From positions 1 through 46,329 of the forward strand of contig CALBZE010000152.1 in NCBI GenBank assembly GCA_937889645.1: a DNA stretch of 46,329 bases, written 5' to 3'. The stretch comes from an uncultured bacterium. Its GTDB lineage: Bacteria > Gemmatimonadota > Gemmatimonadetes > Longimicrobiales > RSA9. Below are positions 7,667 through 15,961 of the stretch, in pieces (position 1 is the first letter of the stretch; each line of letters opens with the position of its first letter). Below the pieces are notes generated by a model that saw only the letters and a list, made by a program, of their open reading frames with translations, was not told where the DNA came from and made no database searches. Position numbers and translations under genes: made by a program.

Positions 7667-8295
7667 CCATCGCCCGTGGCCTCCTGGGCCTCGCGCTCGG
7701 CGCGACCGTGCTGCTCGCCGCGGCCGGGCCCGTCCGGGCGCAGCAGGCGGCGGAGTCCGGCCCGCCGGCGCGGGCGTCGCGCTGGGACTGGACCGCCGAC
7801 CGCAGGCGCTTCGTCGAGGGCGACATCATCACCGTCCTGATCGACGAGTACACGCTCGCGTCGGCGAACAAGAACTCGACCGCCAAGCGCGACCGCAGCC
7901 GCGACCTCAGCCTCGGCGGCGGCTACTCGGTCACCGGGCCCGCCGCCGCGAGCGGCAACGTGAACGGCTCGGTGCGCAGCCGGAACACCGGCGAATCGAC
8001 CGAGCGCGGCCAGACGACGCGGCACGACCGGCTCACCTCCGAGATCACCGTGCGCGTGGTCGGGATCGAGCCGAACGGCGTGCTGCGCGTCGAGGGCACC
8101 AAGCGCATGGTCATCGACGAGCACGAGCAGGAGATCACGCTCAGCGGCTTGCTGCGCCCGGAGGACGTCCCGGCGAACAACGTCGTCGAGTCCTGGCGCA
8201 TTGCGGACGCGGTGATCTCCTACGACTCGAACGGCAAACTCGGCAGCCCGAAGGGGAGCGTCCTCGGGCGGATCCTGGGGTGGCTCTGGCCATGA
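7663..8295 (+). CDS. flgH: Flagellar L-ring protein FlgH (no lipobox seen)
   Basis: FlgH forms the outer-membrane L ring around the distal rod. The core is clear: DRRRFVEGDIITVLIDEY, ASANKNSTAKRDRS, then EITVRVVGIEPNGVLRVEG and the end DAVISYDSNGKLGSPKGSV. Length is 210 aa, normal. The odd point is the leader, TVLLAAAGPVRAQQAAESG: FlgH is usually a lipoprotein with a Cys at the cleavage site, but there is no Cys here and the site looks like signal peptidase I. It overlaps flgA and flgI by 4 bp each, so the three ring genes are probably translated as a coupled set. Confidence 0.94.
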   Translation: MTIARGLLGLALGATVLLAAAGPVRAQQAAESGPPARASRWDWTADRRRFVEGDIITVLIDEYTLASANKNSTAKRDRSRDLSLGGGYSVTGPAAASGNVNGSVRSRNTGESTERGQTTRHDRLTSEITVRVVGIEPNGVLRVEGTKRMVIDEHEQEITLSGLLRPEDVPANNVVESWRIADAVISYDSNGKLGSPKGSVLGRILGWLWP

Positions 8296-9356
8296 ACCGG
8301 CGTACCTTCGCGACGCCGCGCCGCGTCGCCCTCGCGTCTTCGATCTTCGCCCTCGCCGCGCTCGGGCTCGCCGGGCCGGCGGCGGCTCAGGACGTCCGCG
8401 TCCGTGAACTGACCCACGCCGAGAGCGAGGTGCCGATCCGGCTCGTCGGCTACGGCCTCGTGGTCGGGCTCGACGGCACCGGCGACCGTGCCATGGGCGG
8501 CTACGGCGCGCGGCACACCGTCCGCTCGGTCGTGAACCTGCTGCGCAACTTCGCGATCGAGGTGCCCGAGCAGATGCTCCGCACCCGGAACGTCGCGGCG
8601 GTGCTGGTCACGGCCGAGGTCTCGCCGTATCAGCGCGCCGGCGGCCGCTTCGAGGTGCAGGTCTCCTCGCTAGGCGACGCGGTCTCGCTCCGCGGCGGCG
8701 TGCTCTGGACGACGCCGCTCGTCGCCGAGGTCGGCGGCATTCCGCTCGCCACGGCGCAGGGGCCGATACTCATGAGCGAGGGCGGCGCGATGCGCGGCTA
8801 CGCCACCGTCGAGACGACGGGCCGCATCCCCGACGGCGGCCTCCTCGAGGCCGACCTGCCGAGGCCGCGGTTCGGCAGCGCGTCGCGGCTCCTGCTGCGC
8901 GAGCCGGACCTCGGCACCGCGATCCGCATTGCGGACGCCGTGAACGCCGAGCTGGGTCCGGGCACCGCGACGGTCGAGGACCCCGGCTCGGTCGCGCTGT
9001 CGCTGCCGGAAGGCGAGTCGACCGCCGTCCTCCTGAGCCGGATCGGCGAGCTGCGCGTCCAGCGCGATCGTCGCCCGCGCATCCTGATCGACGGGCGCGA
9101 CGGCACCGTCGTCGCCGGCGGCGACATCGTGGTGGGCGAGGCGGTCGTGAGCCACGGCTCGCTGACGCTCACGATCGGCGGGAGCGCCGCGTCCGAGCAG
9201 TGGGTTCCGGGCGTCGTGCGGGTCGCATCCGGGACGACGGTCCAGGACGTGGCCGCCGCGCTGCACGCCGTGGCGGCGCCGCCTTCGGCGATCGCGGCGA
9301 TCTTCGAATCGCTCCGCAGCGTGGGTGCGCTGGCCGCGGAGGTGAACGTCCGATGA
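8292..9356 (+). CDS. flgI: Flagellar P-ring protein FlgI
   Basis: FlgI assembles the periplasmic P ring that anchors the rod in peptidoglycan. The signal peptide is at residues 1-34 (ALASSIFALAALGLAGPAAA, AxA cleavage). The mature start DVRVRELTHAESEVP is followed by LVGYGLVVGLDGTGDR and NLLRNFAIEVPEQMLRTRNV. DGRDGTVVAGGDIVVGEAVV near residues 265-285 is the standard FlgI C-terminal motif. The start ATG 8292 overlaps the flgH stop as ATGA; an in-frame ATG at 8280 is possible but less well placed. Length is 354 aa. Confidence 0.95.
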   Translation: MNRRTFATPRRVALASSIFALAALGLAGPAAAQDVRVRELTHAESEVPIRLVGYGLVVGLDGTGDRAMGGYGARHTVRSVVNLLRNFAIEVPEQMLRTRNVAAVLVTAEVSPYQRAGGRFEVQVSSLGDAVSLRGGVLWTTPLVAEVGGIPLATAQGPILMSEGGAMRGYATVETTGRIPDGGLLEADLPRPRFGSASRLLLREPDLGTAIRIADAVNAELGPGTATVEDPGSVALSLPEGESTAVLLSRIGELRVQRDRRPRILIDGRDGTVVAGGDIVVGEAVVSHGSLTLTIGGSAASEQWVPGVVRVASGTTVQDVAAALHAVAAPPSAIAAIFESLRSVGALAAEVNVR

Positions 9357-9643
9357 ACGGTTTGATCGGCGTGCCGGTCGCGACGGCCGCGTCCCGGCCC
9401 CTCGGGGTCGACGACGACGCGGCGTTGCGCAGGGCATGCGCCCAGCTCGAGGGCGTTTTCTTCGAGCACGTGCTCAAGGCGATGCGAGACACGATTCCGG
9501 AGGGCGGCGTGATCGACGGCGGGGTAGGGGAGGACTTCTTCTCGGGCCTGCTGGACGCCCACCTGGCCGACATGACGGCGGGCCGGGTGGACGGCTCGAT
9601 CGCCGCGGCCCTCTATCGCCAGCTCCGTGGAGGTGCGCCGTGA
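9353..9643 (+). CDS. flgJ: FlgJ N-terminal-type rod-binding protein (no muramidase domain)
   Basis: This 96-aa protein matches the rod-binding half of FlgJ: ALRRACAQLEGVFFEHVLKA, then MRDTIPEGG, FFSGLLDAHLADMTAGR and a C-terminal ALYRQLRG. Proteobacterial FlgJ adds a muramidase domain of about 150 residues, which is absent, so a separate enzyme must open the peptidoglycan for the rod. Its position directly after flgI (ATGA overlap) supports the call. The frame is open upstream of 9353, but that part only shadows flgI. Confidence 0.88.
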   Translation: MNGLIGVPVATAASRPLGVDDDAALRRACAQLEGVFFEHVLKAMRDTIPEGGVIDGGVGEDFFSGLLDAHLADMTAGRVDGSIAAALYRQLRGGAP

Positions 9644-10170
9644 ACCCGACTACGGCGACCCTGACGCCGGCGCCGGCCGGCTCGCGCGTCACCATCGACG
9701 CGCTCGTGCAAGGGCTCCGGACCGAGGAGCGGCTCTTGCGCGAGTTGATGCAGGTGTTGCACGATCAGCGCGAGGGCGTCGCCATGAGCGACCTGGAGCG
9801 GGTCAACGGCAGCGTCTTCGCGGCGCATCGGGTCCTGCGCACGATGGGCGAGGCCCGGCGGCGGCGGCGTACGCTGATCGCCGCGCTCGCCGGCGCGGAG
9901 GACGTCGCTCTCGGCGATCTCGAAGTCACGCTCGGCGCGCGCTGCACCGACGAGCTGATCGCCGCGCGCGACCGGCTCGTCGAGACCGCGCGCGAGGTCT
10001 CGCGCCAGATCGCCATCAACCGCCGCGTGCTGCAGGCCGCGATCCGCGCCGGCGACGAGCACGTGCGAACGCTGCTCGGCGGCGCGTTCGCCGCCCTCGG
10101 CTACGACTCGGCCGCGCAGCCGGTCGCGGACGTTCGGGGCCACGGTATCCTGATCGATCGGCAGGTGTGA
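9640..10170 (+). CDS. flgN: FlgN-like flagellar chaperone
   Basis: Predicted 176-aa, largely alpha-helical protein of the FlgN type, the export chaperone for hook-filament junction proteins such as FlgK, which is encoded next. The N-terminal helix LVQGLRTEERLLRELMQVLH and the later RVLRTMGEARRRRRTLIAAL have the usual pattern for this family. No motif alone is diagnostic. The start is GTG 9640, overlapping the flgJ stop and behind GGAGGTG (9629-9635). The call rests on helical pattern, size and position just upstream of flgK. Confidence 0.75.
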   Translation: MNPTTATLTPAPAGSRVTIDALVQGLRTEERLLRELMQVLHDQREGVAMSDLERVNGSVFAAHRVLRTMGEARRRRRTLIAALAGAEDVALGDLEVTLGARCTDELIAARDRLVETAREVSRQIAINRRVLQAAIRAGDEHVRTLLGGAFAALGYDSAAQPVADVRGHGILIDRQV

Positions 10171-10171
10171 C

Positions 10172-11566
10172 ATGGCATCCAGTCTCTTCGGAATCCTGAG
10201 CACCGCGCGCTCCGCGCTCATCGCGCAGCAGTACGCGAGCCGCGTCGCGGGTCACAACATCAGCAACGCGACGACGGAGGGGTACTCGCGCCAGCGCGCC
10301 GAGATGGTGTCGTCCACGCCCGTCGCGACGCCGTACGGCTCGATCGGGACCGGCGTGCGGGTGGTCGACGTCGTCCGCGCCCGCGACACGCTCCTGGACG
10401 CTTCGGTCCGGCGCGAGTCCGCCTCGGCCGCCGAACATCGCATGCGCTACGAGCTGCTCGGCATGGTCGAGAGCGCGACCGGCGAGCCGGGGATCACCGG
10501 GCTCGGCGCCACGCTCGATGCGTTCTGGAACGCCTGGAGCGACCTGGCCAACGATCCGGCTTCGGCCAGCGCCCGCACCGTCGTTCGCGCCCGGGCCGAG
10601 GCGCTCGTCGAGCGGTTCCGCCACCTGTCCGACGCGATCGATCAGACGCGTCAGTTCGCCCTCGAAAAGGCGCAGGCCGTCGTCGGTGAGATCAACGACC
10701 TCGTCCGGGCGATCGCGCACGTCAACGAGCGCATCGTGGCGACGGAGAGCGGCGGCATCTCCGCGCCCGACCTGCGCGACGAGCGCGACCGCCTCCTCGA
10801 TCACCTGGCCTCGCTCGTCGACATCCAGGTGATCGAGCGTGAGAACGGCAGCGTCGGCGTCCACGTCCAGGGCATTGCCATCGTGGACGGCGCACGGGCG
10901 AACACGGTGGAGGCGTTCGAGAACGGTGGGGTGTGGACGTTCCGGACCGTCAACGGGAACGTCCTCTCGGCGCCGGGCAGTGCGCTCGGCGCGCTCGCCG
11001 GCATCGTGAACGACGACCTGCCCGCCCGGCAGGCCGCACTCGACCGGATCGCCCGCGGCATCGTCCAGGCCGTCAACGACCTGCACGCCCAGGGGACGAA
11101 CCCGCGCGGCGACACCGGCGTCGCCTTCTTCGAGGATTACGGCGACATCACGCTGGTCGGCGCCCGCACGATCGCGCTTTCGGCCGCCGTCGCCGACGAC
11201 GCCATGGCCATCGCCGCCGGCACGCCCGGCGCCGACGGCGAGTACCGCCCGGGCGCCAACGACATCGCGCGGGGTCTTGCGCAACTGCGCAACGCGCTCA
11301 ACAATGACCTCGGCGGCCGCACCTTCGGCGACGCCTACGCGAGCTGGATCTCCGACCTCGGCCTCGCCGTCGCCTCGGCGGAAGACTTCGCCACGATCCA
11401 CCAGACGCTCGTGGAGAACGCGGAGGCGCGGCGTTCCAGCGTGAGCGGCGTCCAGACCGACGAGGAATTGATCCAGCTCATTCAGTCCCAGGCCGCCTAC
11501 TCCGCGGCGGCCAAGGTCGCCGCCACCGCGGACGAGATGCTACAGTCGCTCCTGAACATGGTCTGA
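10172..11566 (+). CDS. flgK: Hook-filament junction protein FlgK
   Basis: FlgK (HAP1) links hook to filament. The N-terminus (SLFGILSTARSALIAQQYAS, then HNISNATTEGYSRQRAEM) is the conserved export and assembly segment. The region around residues 100-150 (GITGLGATLDAFWNAWSDLA) is FlgK-specific. The end has the D0 helix (QTDEELIQLIQSQAAYSAAA, then DEMLQSLLNMV). Length is 464 aa. FlgK is normally followed by FlgL, but here csrA comes next and no flgL lies in the window. It follows flgN by 1 bp and precedes csrA by 3 bp. Confidence 0.94.
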   Translation: MASSLFGILSTARSALIAQQYASRVAGHNISNATTEGYSRQRAEMVSSTPVATPYGSIGTGVRVVDVVRARDTLLDASVRRESASAAEHRMRYELLGMVESATGEPGITGLGATLDAFWNAWSDLANDPASASARTVVRARAEALVERFRHLSDAIDQTRQFALEKAQAVVGEINDLVRAIAHVNERIVATESGGISAPDLRDERDRLLDHLASLVDIQVIERENGSVGVHVQGIAIVDGARANTVEAFENGGVWTFRTVNGNVLSAPGSALGALAGIVNDDLPARQAALDRIARGIVQAVNDLHAQGTNPRGDTGVAFFEDYGDITLVGARTIALSAAVADDAMAIAAGTPGADGEYRPGANDIARGLAQLRNALNNDLGGRTFGDAYASWISDLGLAVASAEDFATIHQTLVENAEARRSSVSGVQTDEELIQLIQSQAAYSAAAKVAATADEMLQSLLNMV

Positions 11567-11569
11567 GGC

Positions 11570-11905
11570 ATGCTGATCCTGAGCCGGCGTCCCGGGGACG
11601 CGATCCTCATCGACGGAGGCATCCGCATCGTCGTGGTCGCCTGTGATGCACGCGGTGTCCGGCTCGGGATCGAGGCGCCCGGCAACATCGGGATCGTTCG
11701 CGAGGAGATCGTCGAGCAGATCGCGGACGAGAACCGGCGGGCGAACACCGCCGCACTCCCGTCCCAGTGGATGGAAGGGCTCCCGCCGCCGCCCACGGAC
11801 CGCGGCCCGCAGACGGCCGCCGCCCTGGATGGCCAGCGGGAGCCATCGTCCGCGCAGGATCCCGCCGCCCGTCCGGACTCCGGCGAGACAGGAAATCAGG
11901 AGTAG
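11570..11905 (+). CDS. csrA: Carbon-storage/translation regulator CsrA with C-terminal extension
   Basis: CsrA is a dimeric RNA-binding protein that binds GGA motifs in hairpin loops, usually blocking ribosome access; in several bacteria it controls flagellin translation. Residues 1-55 hold the whole fold: MLILSRRPGDAILIDGGIRI, then GVRLGIEAP and the RNA-binding VREE segment (residues 43-46). Typical CsrA is 55-75 aa; this one has a ~50-residue Pro/Ala/Gln-rich tail with no evident fold. It follows flgK by 3 bp, as in the flgK-flgL-fliW-csrA order of other bacteria, but flgL and fliW are absent here. A candidate target lies in the fliC leader at 15942-15961. Confidence 0.92.
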   Translation: MLILSRRPGDAILIDGGIRIVVVACDARGVRLGIEAPGNIGIVREEIVEQIADENRRANTAALPSQWMEGLPPPPTDRGPQTAAALDGQREPSSAQDPAARPDSGETGNQE

Positions 11906-11998
11906 GCGCGTTCGGCGCGACACGGCGTCCGTCGCCCACGATCCCGTGCGTCCCCCGGCCCGGAGCTCGGCCGCCGCGGACGTACGCCCCGGTGATCG

Positions 11999-12667
11999 TC
12001 AGCCCGCCTCAACCGGCAAGCGCAGCCGCACCCCGCAGCCGAACCACCCCACCTCGCCGCCCAACCCCGCGATCGACGGCTGCACCGCCTCCAGCGCGCG
12101 CTCGAGCCGCGCCCGTGCGTCCGCCTCCGCTCCCCCGGGCTCTGACTGCACGCCGACGGTGCCGTCCGCCCCCTCGATCAGGATTTCGACGAAGTCGCCG
12201 CCATCTCCGGCGGCCGTGCGAACGCGCGCCGCGCCCGAGCCCGCCGCCGCGACCAACAGCACCACGAGCGCTTTCACCAGCCGGGAGCGGTGCACCAGTA
12301 CCACGCCATCCTCCTCGGTGACCGTCTCGATCATCGCCCGGGTCAGCCCACGATGCCGACGCGTCAGCTCGACGGCGTCGTTCACGAGATCGGACACCCG
12401 GATCAGCGCCTCGCGCGGCTCCCGCTCGCCCGCGATCAGCCCGATCAACGCGCTGAGGTGCTCCAGACGGGCGACTTCGCCGACGAGCGTCTCGCTCAGC
12501 TCCTCGTCCAGCGCACCATCCACCCGCGCGAGCTGCGCGATCCCGGACACGACGCCTATGCGCCCGTTCAGATCGTGGCGTATCCCGCCCAGGATCGAAT
12601 CCGCCGCCGCACGCCACTCCTCCGTCGCCTCGATCCCTCTTTCACCCCGCTGAACCCCCATCGCCAT
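11999..12667 (-). CDS. Stand-alone histidine-kinase-like DHp protein with degenerate ATPase part
   Basis: Unnamed 222-aa protein on the opposite strand to the surrounding flagellar genes. Residues about 24-48 (ILGGIRHDLNGRIGVVSGIA) match a histidine-kinase H-box, with His31 as the likely phospho-site, followed by a second helix typical of a dimerisation domain. The C-terminal half has the general size of an HATPase module (EILIEGADGTVGVQSEP, ending GEVGWFGCGVRLRLP), but clear N, G1 and G2 boxes are not visible. There is no signal peptide, membrane helix or sensor domain. It could be a phosphotransferase like ChpT or a pseudo-kinase. The start is backed by AAAGGGG 8 bp upstream. It is divergent from motA. 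Confidence 0.65.
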   Translation of the reverse strand: MAMGVQRGERGIEATEEWRAAADSILGGIRHDLNGRIGVVSGIAQLARVDGALDEELSETLVGEVARLEHLSALIGLIAGEREPREALIRVSDLVNDAVELTRRHRGLTRAMIETVTEEDGVVLVHRSRLVKALVVLLVAAAGSGAARVRTAAGDGGDFVEILIEGADGTVGVQSEPGGAEADARARLERALEAVQPSIAGLGGEVGWFGCGVRLRLPVEAG

Positions 12668-12791
12668 TCGATCTTCCCCTTTCGGTAGGCGCCCGCGCCG
12701 GCTCCCGATTCCAGTCCCGCGGCCTTCGCGCCGATACTGTGACGCGAGGGCGAATCGTCTCTGTCGTCACGGAAGAGGGAACTGCCAGGCC

Positions 12792-13649
12792 GTGTACACC
12801 ATCATCGGCTTCGTGATCGTCTTCGGCAGCGTGCTCGCCGGCTTCGTTCTGCACGGCGGGAACGTCCTGGTGCTCGCCCAGGTCACCGAATTCATCATCA
12901 TCGGTGGCGCGGGCGTGGGCGCGGTGGTCATCGGCAACAAACCGACCGTCGTCAAGCGCATGGTCGCCGAGATCATCGCCCTTTTCAAGCCCAACCCGTA
13001 CAACCGGAAGACGTACACCGAGCTGCTCCAGGTCCTCTACGAGGTCTTCTACACCGCACGCCGCGAGGGCCTCGTCGGCATCGAATCGCACGTCGAGGAC
13101 CCGGAGTCGAGCGCGATCTTCCGGAAGTACCCGGCGTTCTACTCGAATCGCCACGCCATGTACTTCCTGGCCGACACCATGAAGGTGCTCCTCACCGGCG
13201 CCGTAGAGGACCATCACCTCGCCGAGATCCTCGACCTCGACCTCGACCGCTTCCACGAAGAGGCGATGGTCGTACCCAACGCACTCAACCGCGTCGCCGA
13301 CGCGATGCCGGGGTTCGGTATCGTGGCCGCGGTCCTCGGCGTCATCATCACCATGGGGCACATCGGCGGCACGGCCGCGGAGATCGGCCAGAGCATCGCC
13401 GCCGCCCTCGTCGGCACGTTCCTCGGCGTCCTCCTCGCATACGGCGTGCTCGGCCCCCTCGCACAGGCGCTCGAGGCCCGCGTCCGCAGCGAGCAGGCCT
13501 ACCTCGCCTGCGTCCGGACCGCGCTCCTCTCCTTCTCGCGCGGCGATCCGCCGATCACGTCCGTCGAGTTCGCTCGCCGGAACATCGAGCCGGAGGACCG
13601 GCCCTCCTTCGTCGAGATCGAGCGCCTGACCCGGCGGAGGGCTGCGTAA
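12792..13649 (+). CDS. motA: Flagellar stator protein MotA
   Basis: MotA forms the pentameric ring of the proton-driven stator. The 285-aa product has four membrane segments (about residues 1-20, 30-50, 165-190 and 200-225). It has the conserved proline segments: MPGFGIVAAVLGVIITMGHI, and a second proline near LLAYGVLGPLAQAL. Charged cytoplasmic residues between them (ARREGLVGIESHVEDPE) are typical of the torque-generating loop. The start is GTG 12792. A sigma-28-like -10 (GCCGATAC, 12730-12737) lies upstream but has no matching -35, so the promoter is uncertain. motB starts 1 bp after the stop. Confidence 0.95.
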   Translation: MYTIIGFVIVFGSVLAGFVLHGGNVLVLAQVTEFIIIGGAGVGAVVIGNKPTVVKRMVAEIIALFKPNPYNRKTYTELLQVLYEVFYTARREGLVGIESHVEDPESSAIFRKYPAFYSNRHAMYFLADTMKVLLTGAVEDHHLAEILDLDLDRFHEEAMVVPNALNRVADAMPGFGIVAAVLGVIITMGHIGGTAAEIGQSIAAALVGTFLGVLLAYGVLGPLAQALEARVRSEQAYLACVRTALLSFSRGDPPITSVEFARRNIEPEDRPSFVEIERLTRRRAA

Positions 13650-13650
13650 T

Positions 13651-14484
13651 ATGGCCGCCCGCGACCGCGATAGGAAGATCGTCGTCGTCCGCAAGTCCCA
13701 GTCGCGCGACCATCCCCGCCACGGCGGTTCCTGGAAGGTCGCCTACGCCGACTTCGTGACCGCGCTCATGGCGTTCTTCCTGGTCATGTGGATCGTCTCG
13801 ATGGACTCCAACGCGAAGGATCTGATCGAGGGGTATTTCAACAATCCGGTCGGGTTCAAGAAGGCGTACGGCGCCGGGACGAACCTCCTGGCGACCGGCA
13901 CGGCGCCGGTCGAGTCGGACCTGCGCCGGATCCAGATCGTCTCGCGGAACGTCCAGCGGCAGCGCTTCGAGGAGGTCCGGGAAGACATCATGCAGCGGCT
14001 GGCCGAGCTCGCCGCCATGATCGACCTGGAAGCGCAGATCGAGATCTTCGTCGACGACGACGGGCTGCGAATCGAGTTGATCGAGGCCCACGACGGCGCT
14101 GTCTTCTTCGAGCTCGGCTCCGACCGGCCGGAGCCGATCGCGCTCCACATCTTCGGCGTGATCGCTCGAGCCCTCGGTCGCCTCGACAACGACGTCATGA
14201 TCGAGGGCCACACCGACGCGAAGCGGTACGGCGGCCGGGGCTACTCCAACTGGGAACTGTCCGTCGCCAGGGCGAACGCGGTCCGCAGGGCCATGGAAGA
14301 GAACGGGCTGGCGCCCCACCGCGTCGTTGAGGTACGCGGGTACGCCGATCGGAAGCTGCGCGTCCCGGACGACCCGTTCCACCCGGCGAACCGGCGGGTC
14401 TCGATCCTGCTCCCCTTCAGAGAAGTGAACCCCGCCCTCATTCGCGCCGTCGTCGAACGGCAGGCCCCTGTCGAGACCGACTGA
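13651..14484 (+). CDS. motB: Flagellar stator protein MotB
   Basis: MotB pairs with MotA and anchors the stator to peptidoglycan. The single membrane segment is near residues 27-50 (VAYADFVTALMAFFLVMWIV), with the proton-accepting Asp in AYADF. A plug segment follows (AKDLIEGYFNNPVGFKKAYG). The C-terminal OmpA-like domain (residues ~185-260) includes VMIEGHTDAKRYGGRGYSNW, LSVARANAVRRAM and HPANRRVSILL. Length is 277 aa, normal. It ends 21 bp before the convergent EAL-HDOD gene. Confidence 0.96.
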   Translation: MAARDRDRKIVVVRKSQSRDHPRHGGSWKVAYADFVTALMAFFLVMWIVSMDSNAKDLIEGYFNNPVGFKKAYGAGTNLLATGTAPVESDLRRIQIVSRNVQRQRFEEVREDIMQRLAELAAMIDLEAQIEIFVDDDGLRIELIEAHDGAVFFELGSDRPEPIALHIFGVIARALGRLDNDVMIEGHTDAKRYGGRGYSNWELSVARANAVRRAMEENGLAPHRVVEVRGYADRKLRVPDDPFHPANRRVSILLPFREVNPALIRAVVERQAPVETD

Positions 14485-14505
14485 GTCGGGGCCGCGCCGA
14501 TCGGA

Positions 14506-15732
14506 TCAGTTCGCCAGGCGCGGCATCTGCTCGCGGGCCCAGGTCAGCGCTTCGAGGTAGCTCGGAGCCAGGACGTAGGTCGGCAGGTCGATCGCAGAGG
14601 CCAGCCGCGGCAGCTCGTGCCACATCCCGCCCTCGTACGCCTCGACGAGCGCGAGCACCGCGCCGTACGTCCCCGCGCGCATGGTCAGGGCGTCGCGCAG
14701 CTCCGCATCCAGCTCCAGCCGCGCGAGGATCTGCTCCATGGGCGCGGCCAGTATCGCGTCGAGCAGGGAGAAGAGGCCCACCAGGAAGAGCGAACTGCCG
14801 GCGCGCCGGTCGTCCATGCGACGGCCGATCAGCTCGCAGAAGCGGGCACGGATCAGCGCAGTCTGCAGCACCTCGTGCCCGACACGGCCCCGCCGCCCCG
14901 CGGCCACGGCCAGCAGCAGCGCGAGCCAGCGGTAGAGCGACTTGCGGCCGAGCAGCCGGATCGCGTGACCGATCGAGCGGATCCCGCGCCCGCCTATCGT
15001 TGCCGAGTTTACGATCCGCAGCAGCTTGTACGTCAACGCGACGTCGACGCCGAACGCCTCCTCCAGCGCAGAGTCCGGCAGCCTCGGGTCGCGCACCAGA
15101 TTCAATAGCTTGAGGATCTGGATGTCGGTGGTCGTCAGGTCCTTCCCGGCGATCGTCTCCGGTCGCTTGAAGAAGTAGCCCTGGAACAGGTCGAAGCCCA
15201 GCGCCCTGCAGTGCTCGAAGACCTCGCGGTTTTCGACCTTCTCGGCGAGGAGGTAGGCGTCGGCGGAGCGGATCCGATCGACCATCTCGGCCACCTCGTC
15301 GCTCGTCCGATGGAGCACGTCGATCTTGACGATCTCCGCGACCTCGAGCAGCGGCGCCCAGCCGTCGGTCAGCACGAAATCGTCGAGCGCGAGGCGGTAG
15401 CCGCGCTCCGCGAGCGCACGGCATACGTCGACCACCGCGTCGTCCGGTTCGATGGTTTCCAGGATTTCGATGACCACCGCTCGCGGATCGAGGAGCTCGA
15501 CCAGGCCGGAGAAGAGCAGCTCGCGGCCGCAATTGATGTACGCCGGCTGGCCTTCCGTGAGGTGTTGGATGCCGATGCCGACGAACGCGTCGACGATGAC
15601 GCGATTGGCCATGTCGACCGTGACGTGTGCGGGCGCACGGTCGCTGTCGCGCTGTTCGCGATAGAGTAGCTCGTAGCCGACAACGTGATATCGTCGATCG
15701 AATATCGGCTGCCGGGCGACGAACACGTCCAT
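14506..15732 (-). CDS. EAL-HDOD signalling protein (CdgJ/YuxH-like)
   Basis: 408-aa cytoplasmic protein with an N-terminal EAL-type domain (1-190) and a C-terminal HDOD domain (about 200-400; TTTDIQILKLLNLVRDPRLP, then YKLLRIVNSATIGGRGIRSI). CdgJ of this architecture affects motility in Vibrio; most relatives are considered poor c-di-GMP hydrolases. Here the EAL signature reads ELL (E21-L22-L23), but several other catalytic-type residues can be seen: N67, E89/E92, D117-D118, K136, E164/E167 and Q184. Activity therefore cannot be ruled out. The start at 15732 gives the family N-terminus MDVFVARQPIFD; an upstream in-frame ATG at 15834 adds 34 residues of no recognisable pattern. It lies between motB and fliC on the opposite strand. 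Confidence 0.88.
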   Translation of the reverse strand: MDVFVARQPIFDRRYHVVGYELLYREQRDSDRAPAHVTVDMANRVIVDAFVGIGIQHLTEGQPAYINCGRELLFSGLVELLDPRAVVIEILETIEPDDAVVDVCRALAERGYRLALDDFVLTDGWAPLLEVAEIVKIDVLHRTSDEVAEMVDRIRSADAYLLAEKVENREVFEHCRALGFDLFQGYFFKRPETIAGKDLTTTDIQILKLLNLVRDPRLPDSALEEAFGVDVALTYKLLRIVNSATIGGRGIRSIGHAIRLLGRKSLYRWLALLLAVAAGRRGRVGHEVLQTALIRARFCELIGRRMDDRRAGSSLFLVGLFSLLDAILAAPMEQILARLELDAELRDALTMRAGTYGAVLALVEAYEGGMWHELPRLASAIDLPTYVLAPSYLEALTWAREQMPRLAN

Positions 15733-15883
15733 GTGGCCCGATTTCGCGGAAGAGGGGGGTGTCGCGTCGGGCGGCCGGCACGGCCCTGCTCGAAAAACGC
15801 ACTGCAGGATAAGGACTAACTTGGCCGGCGTCAACAGATGTCGTACCGAACGGCGGTGGACGCGGCCCTGTCGCGATTCCGCC

Positions 15884-15910
15884 TAAAGTTCGGCCGGGGG
15901 TCGCCGATAA
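15884..15910 (+). promoter_or_regulatory. Sigma-28 (FliA) promoter of fliC
   Basis: TAAAGTT (15884-15890) and GCCGATAA (15903-15910), with 15 bp between TAAA and GCCGATAA, match the FliA consensus exactly. Transcription would begin near 15917, giving a leader of about 74 nt before the fliC ATG at 15991. This also shows that upstream in-frame start codons for fliC are not used. Confidence 0.92.
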
Positions 15911-15941
15911 TCTATGCAGCGGCCGGTGGGTGGCCGGCCGG

Positions 15942-15961
15942 GCGGAGCAGGGACGCTCCGC
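15942..15961 (+). promoter_or_regulatory. Candidate CsrA-binding hairpin in the fliC leader
   Basis: A 7-bp stem, GCGGAGC (15942-15948) with GCTCCGC (15955-15961), closes a loop AGGGAC (15949-15954). AGGGA in a hairpin loop is the CsrA recognition pattern. A second GGA-containing site is the Shine-Dalgarno GGAAGGAG (15976-15983). This two-site layout resembles the hag leader of Bacillus subtilis. Binding is inferred, not shown. Confidence 0.6.

Noticed and set aside
12730..12737. GCCGATAC as a sigma-28 -10 for motA
   Set aside because: No TAAA lies 15 bp upstream (the sequence there is CCAG), so it is kept only as a remark under motA.
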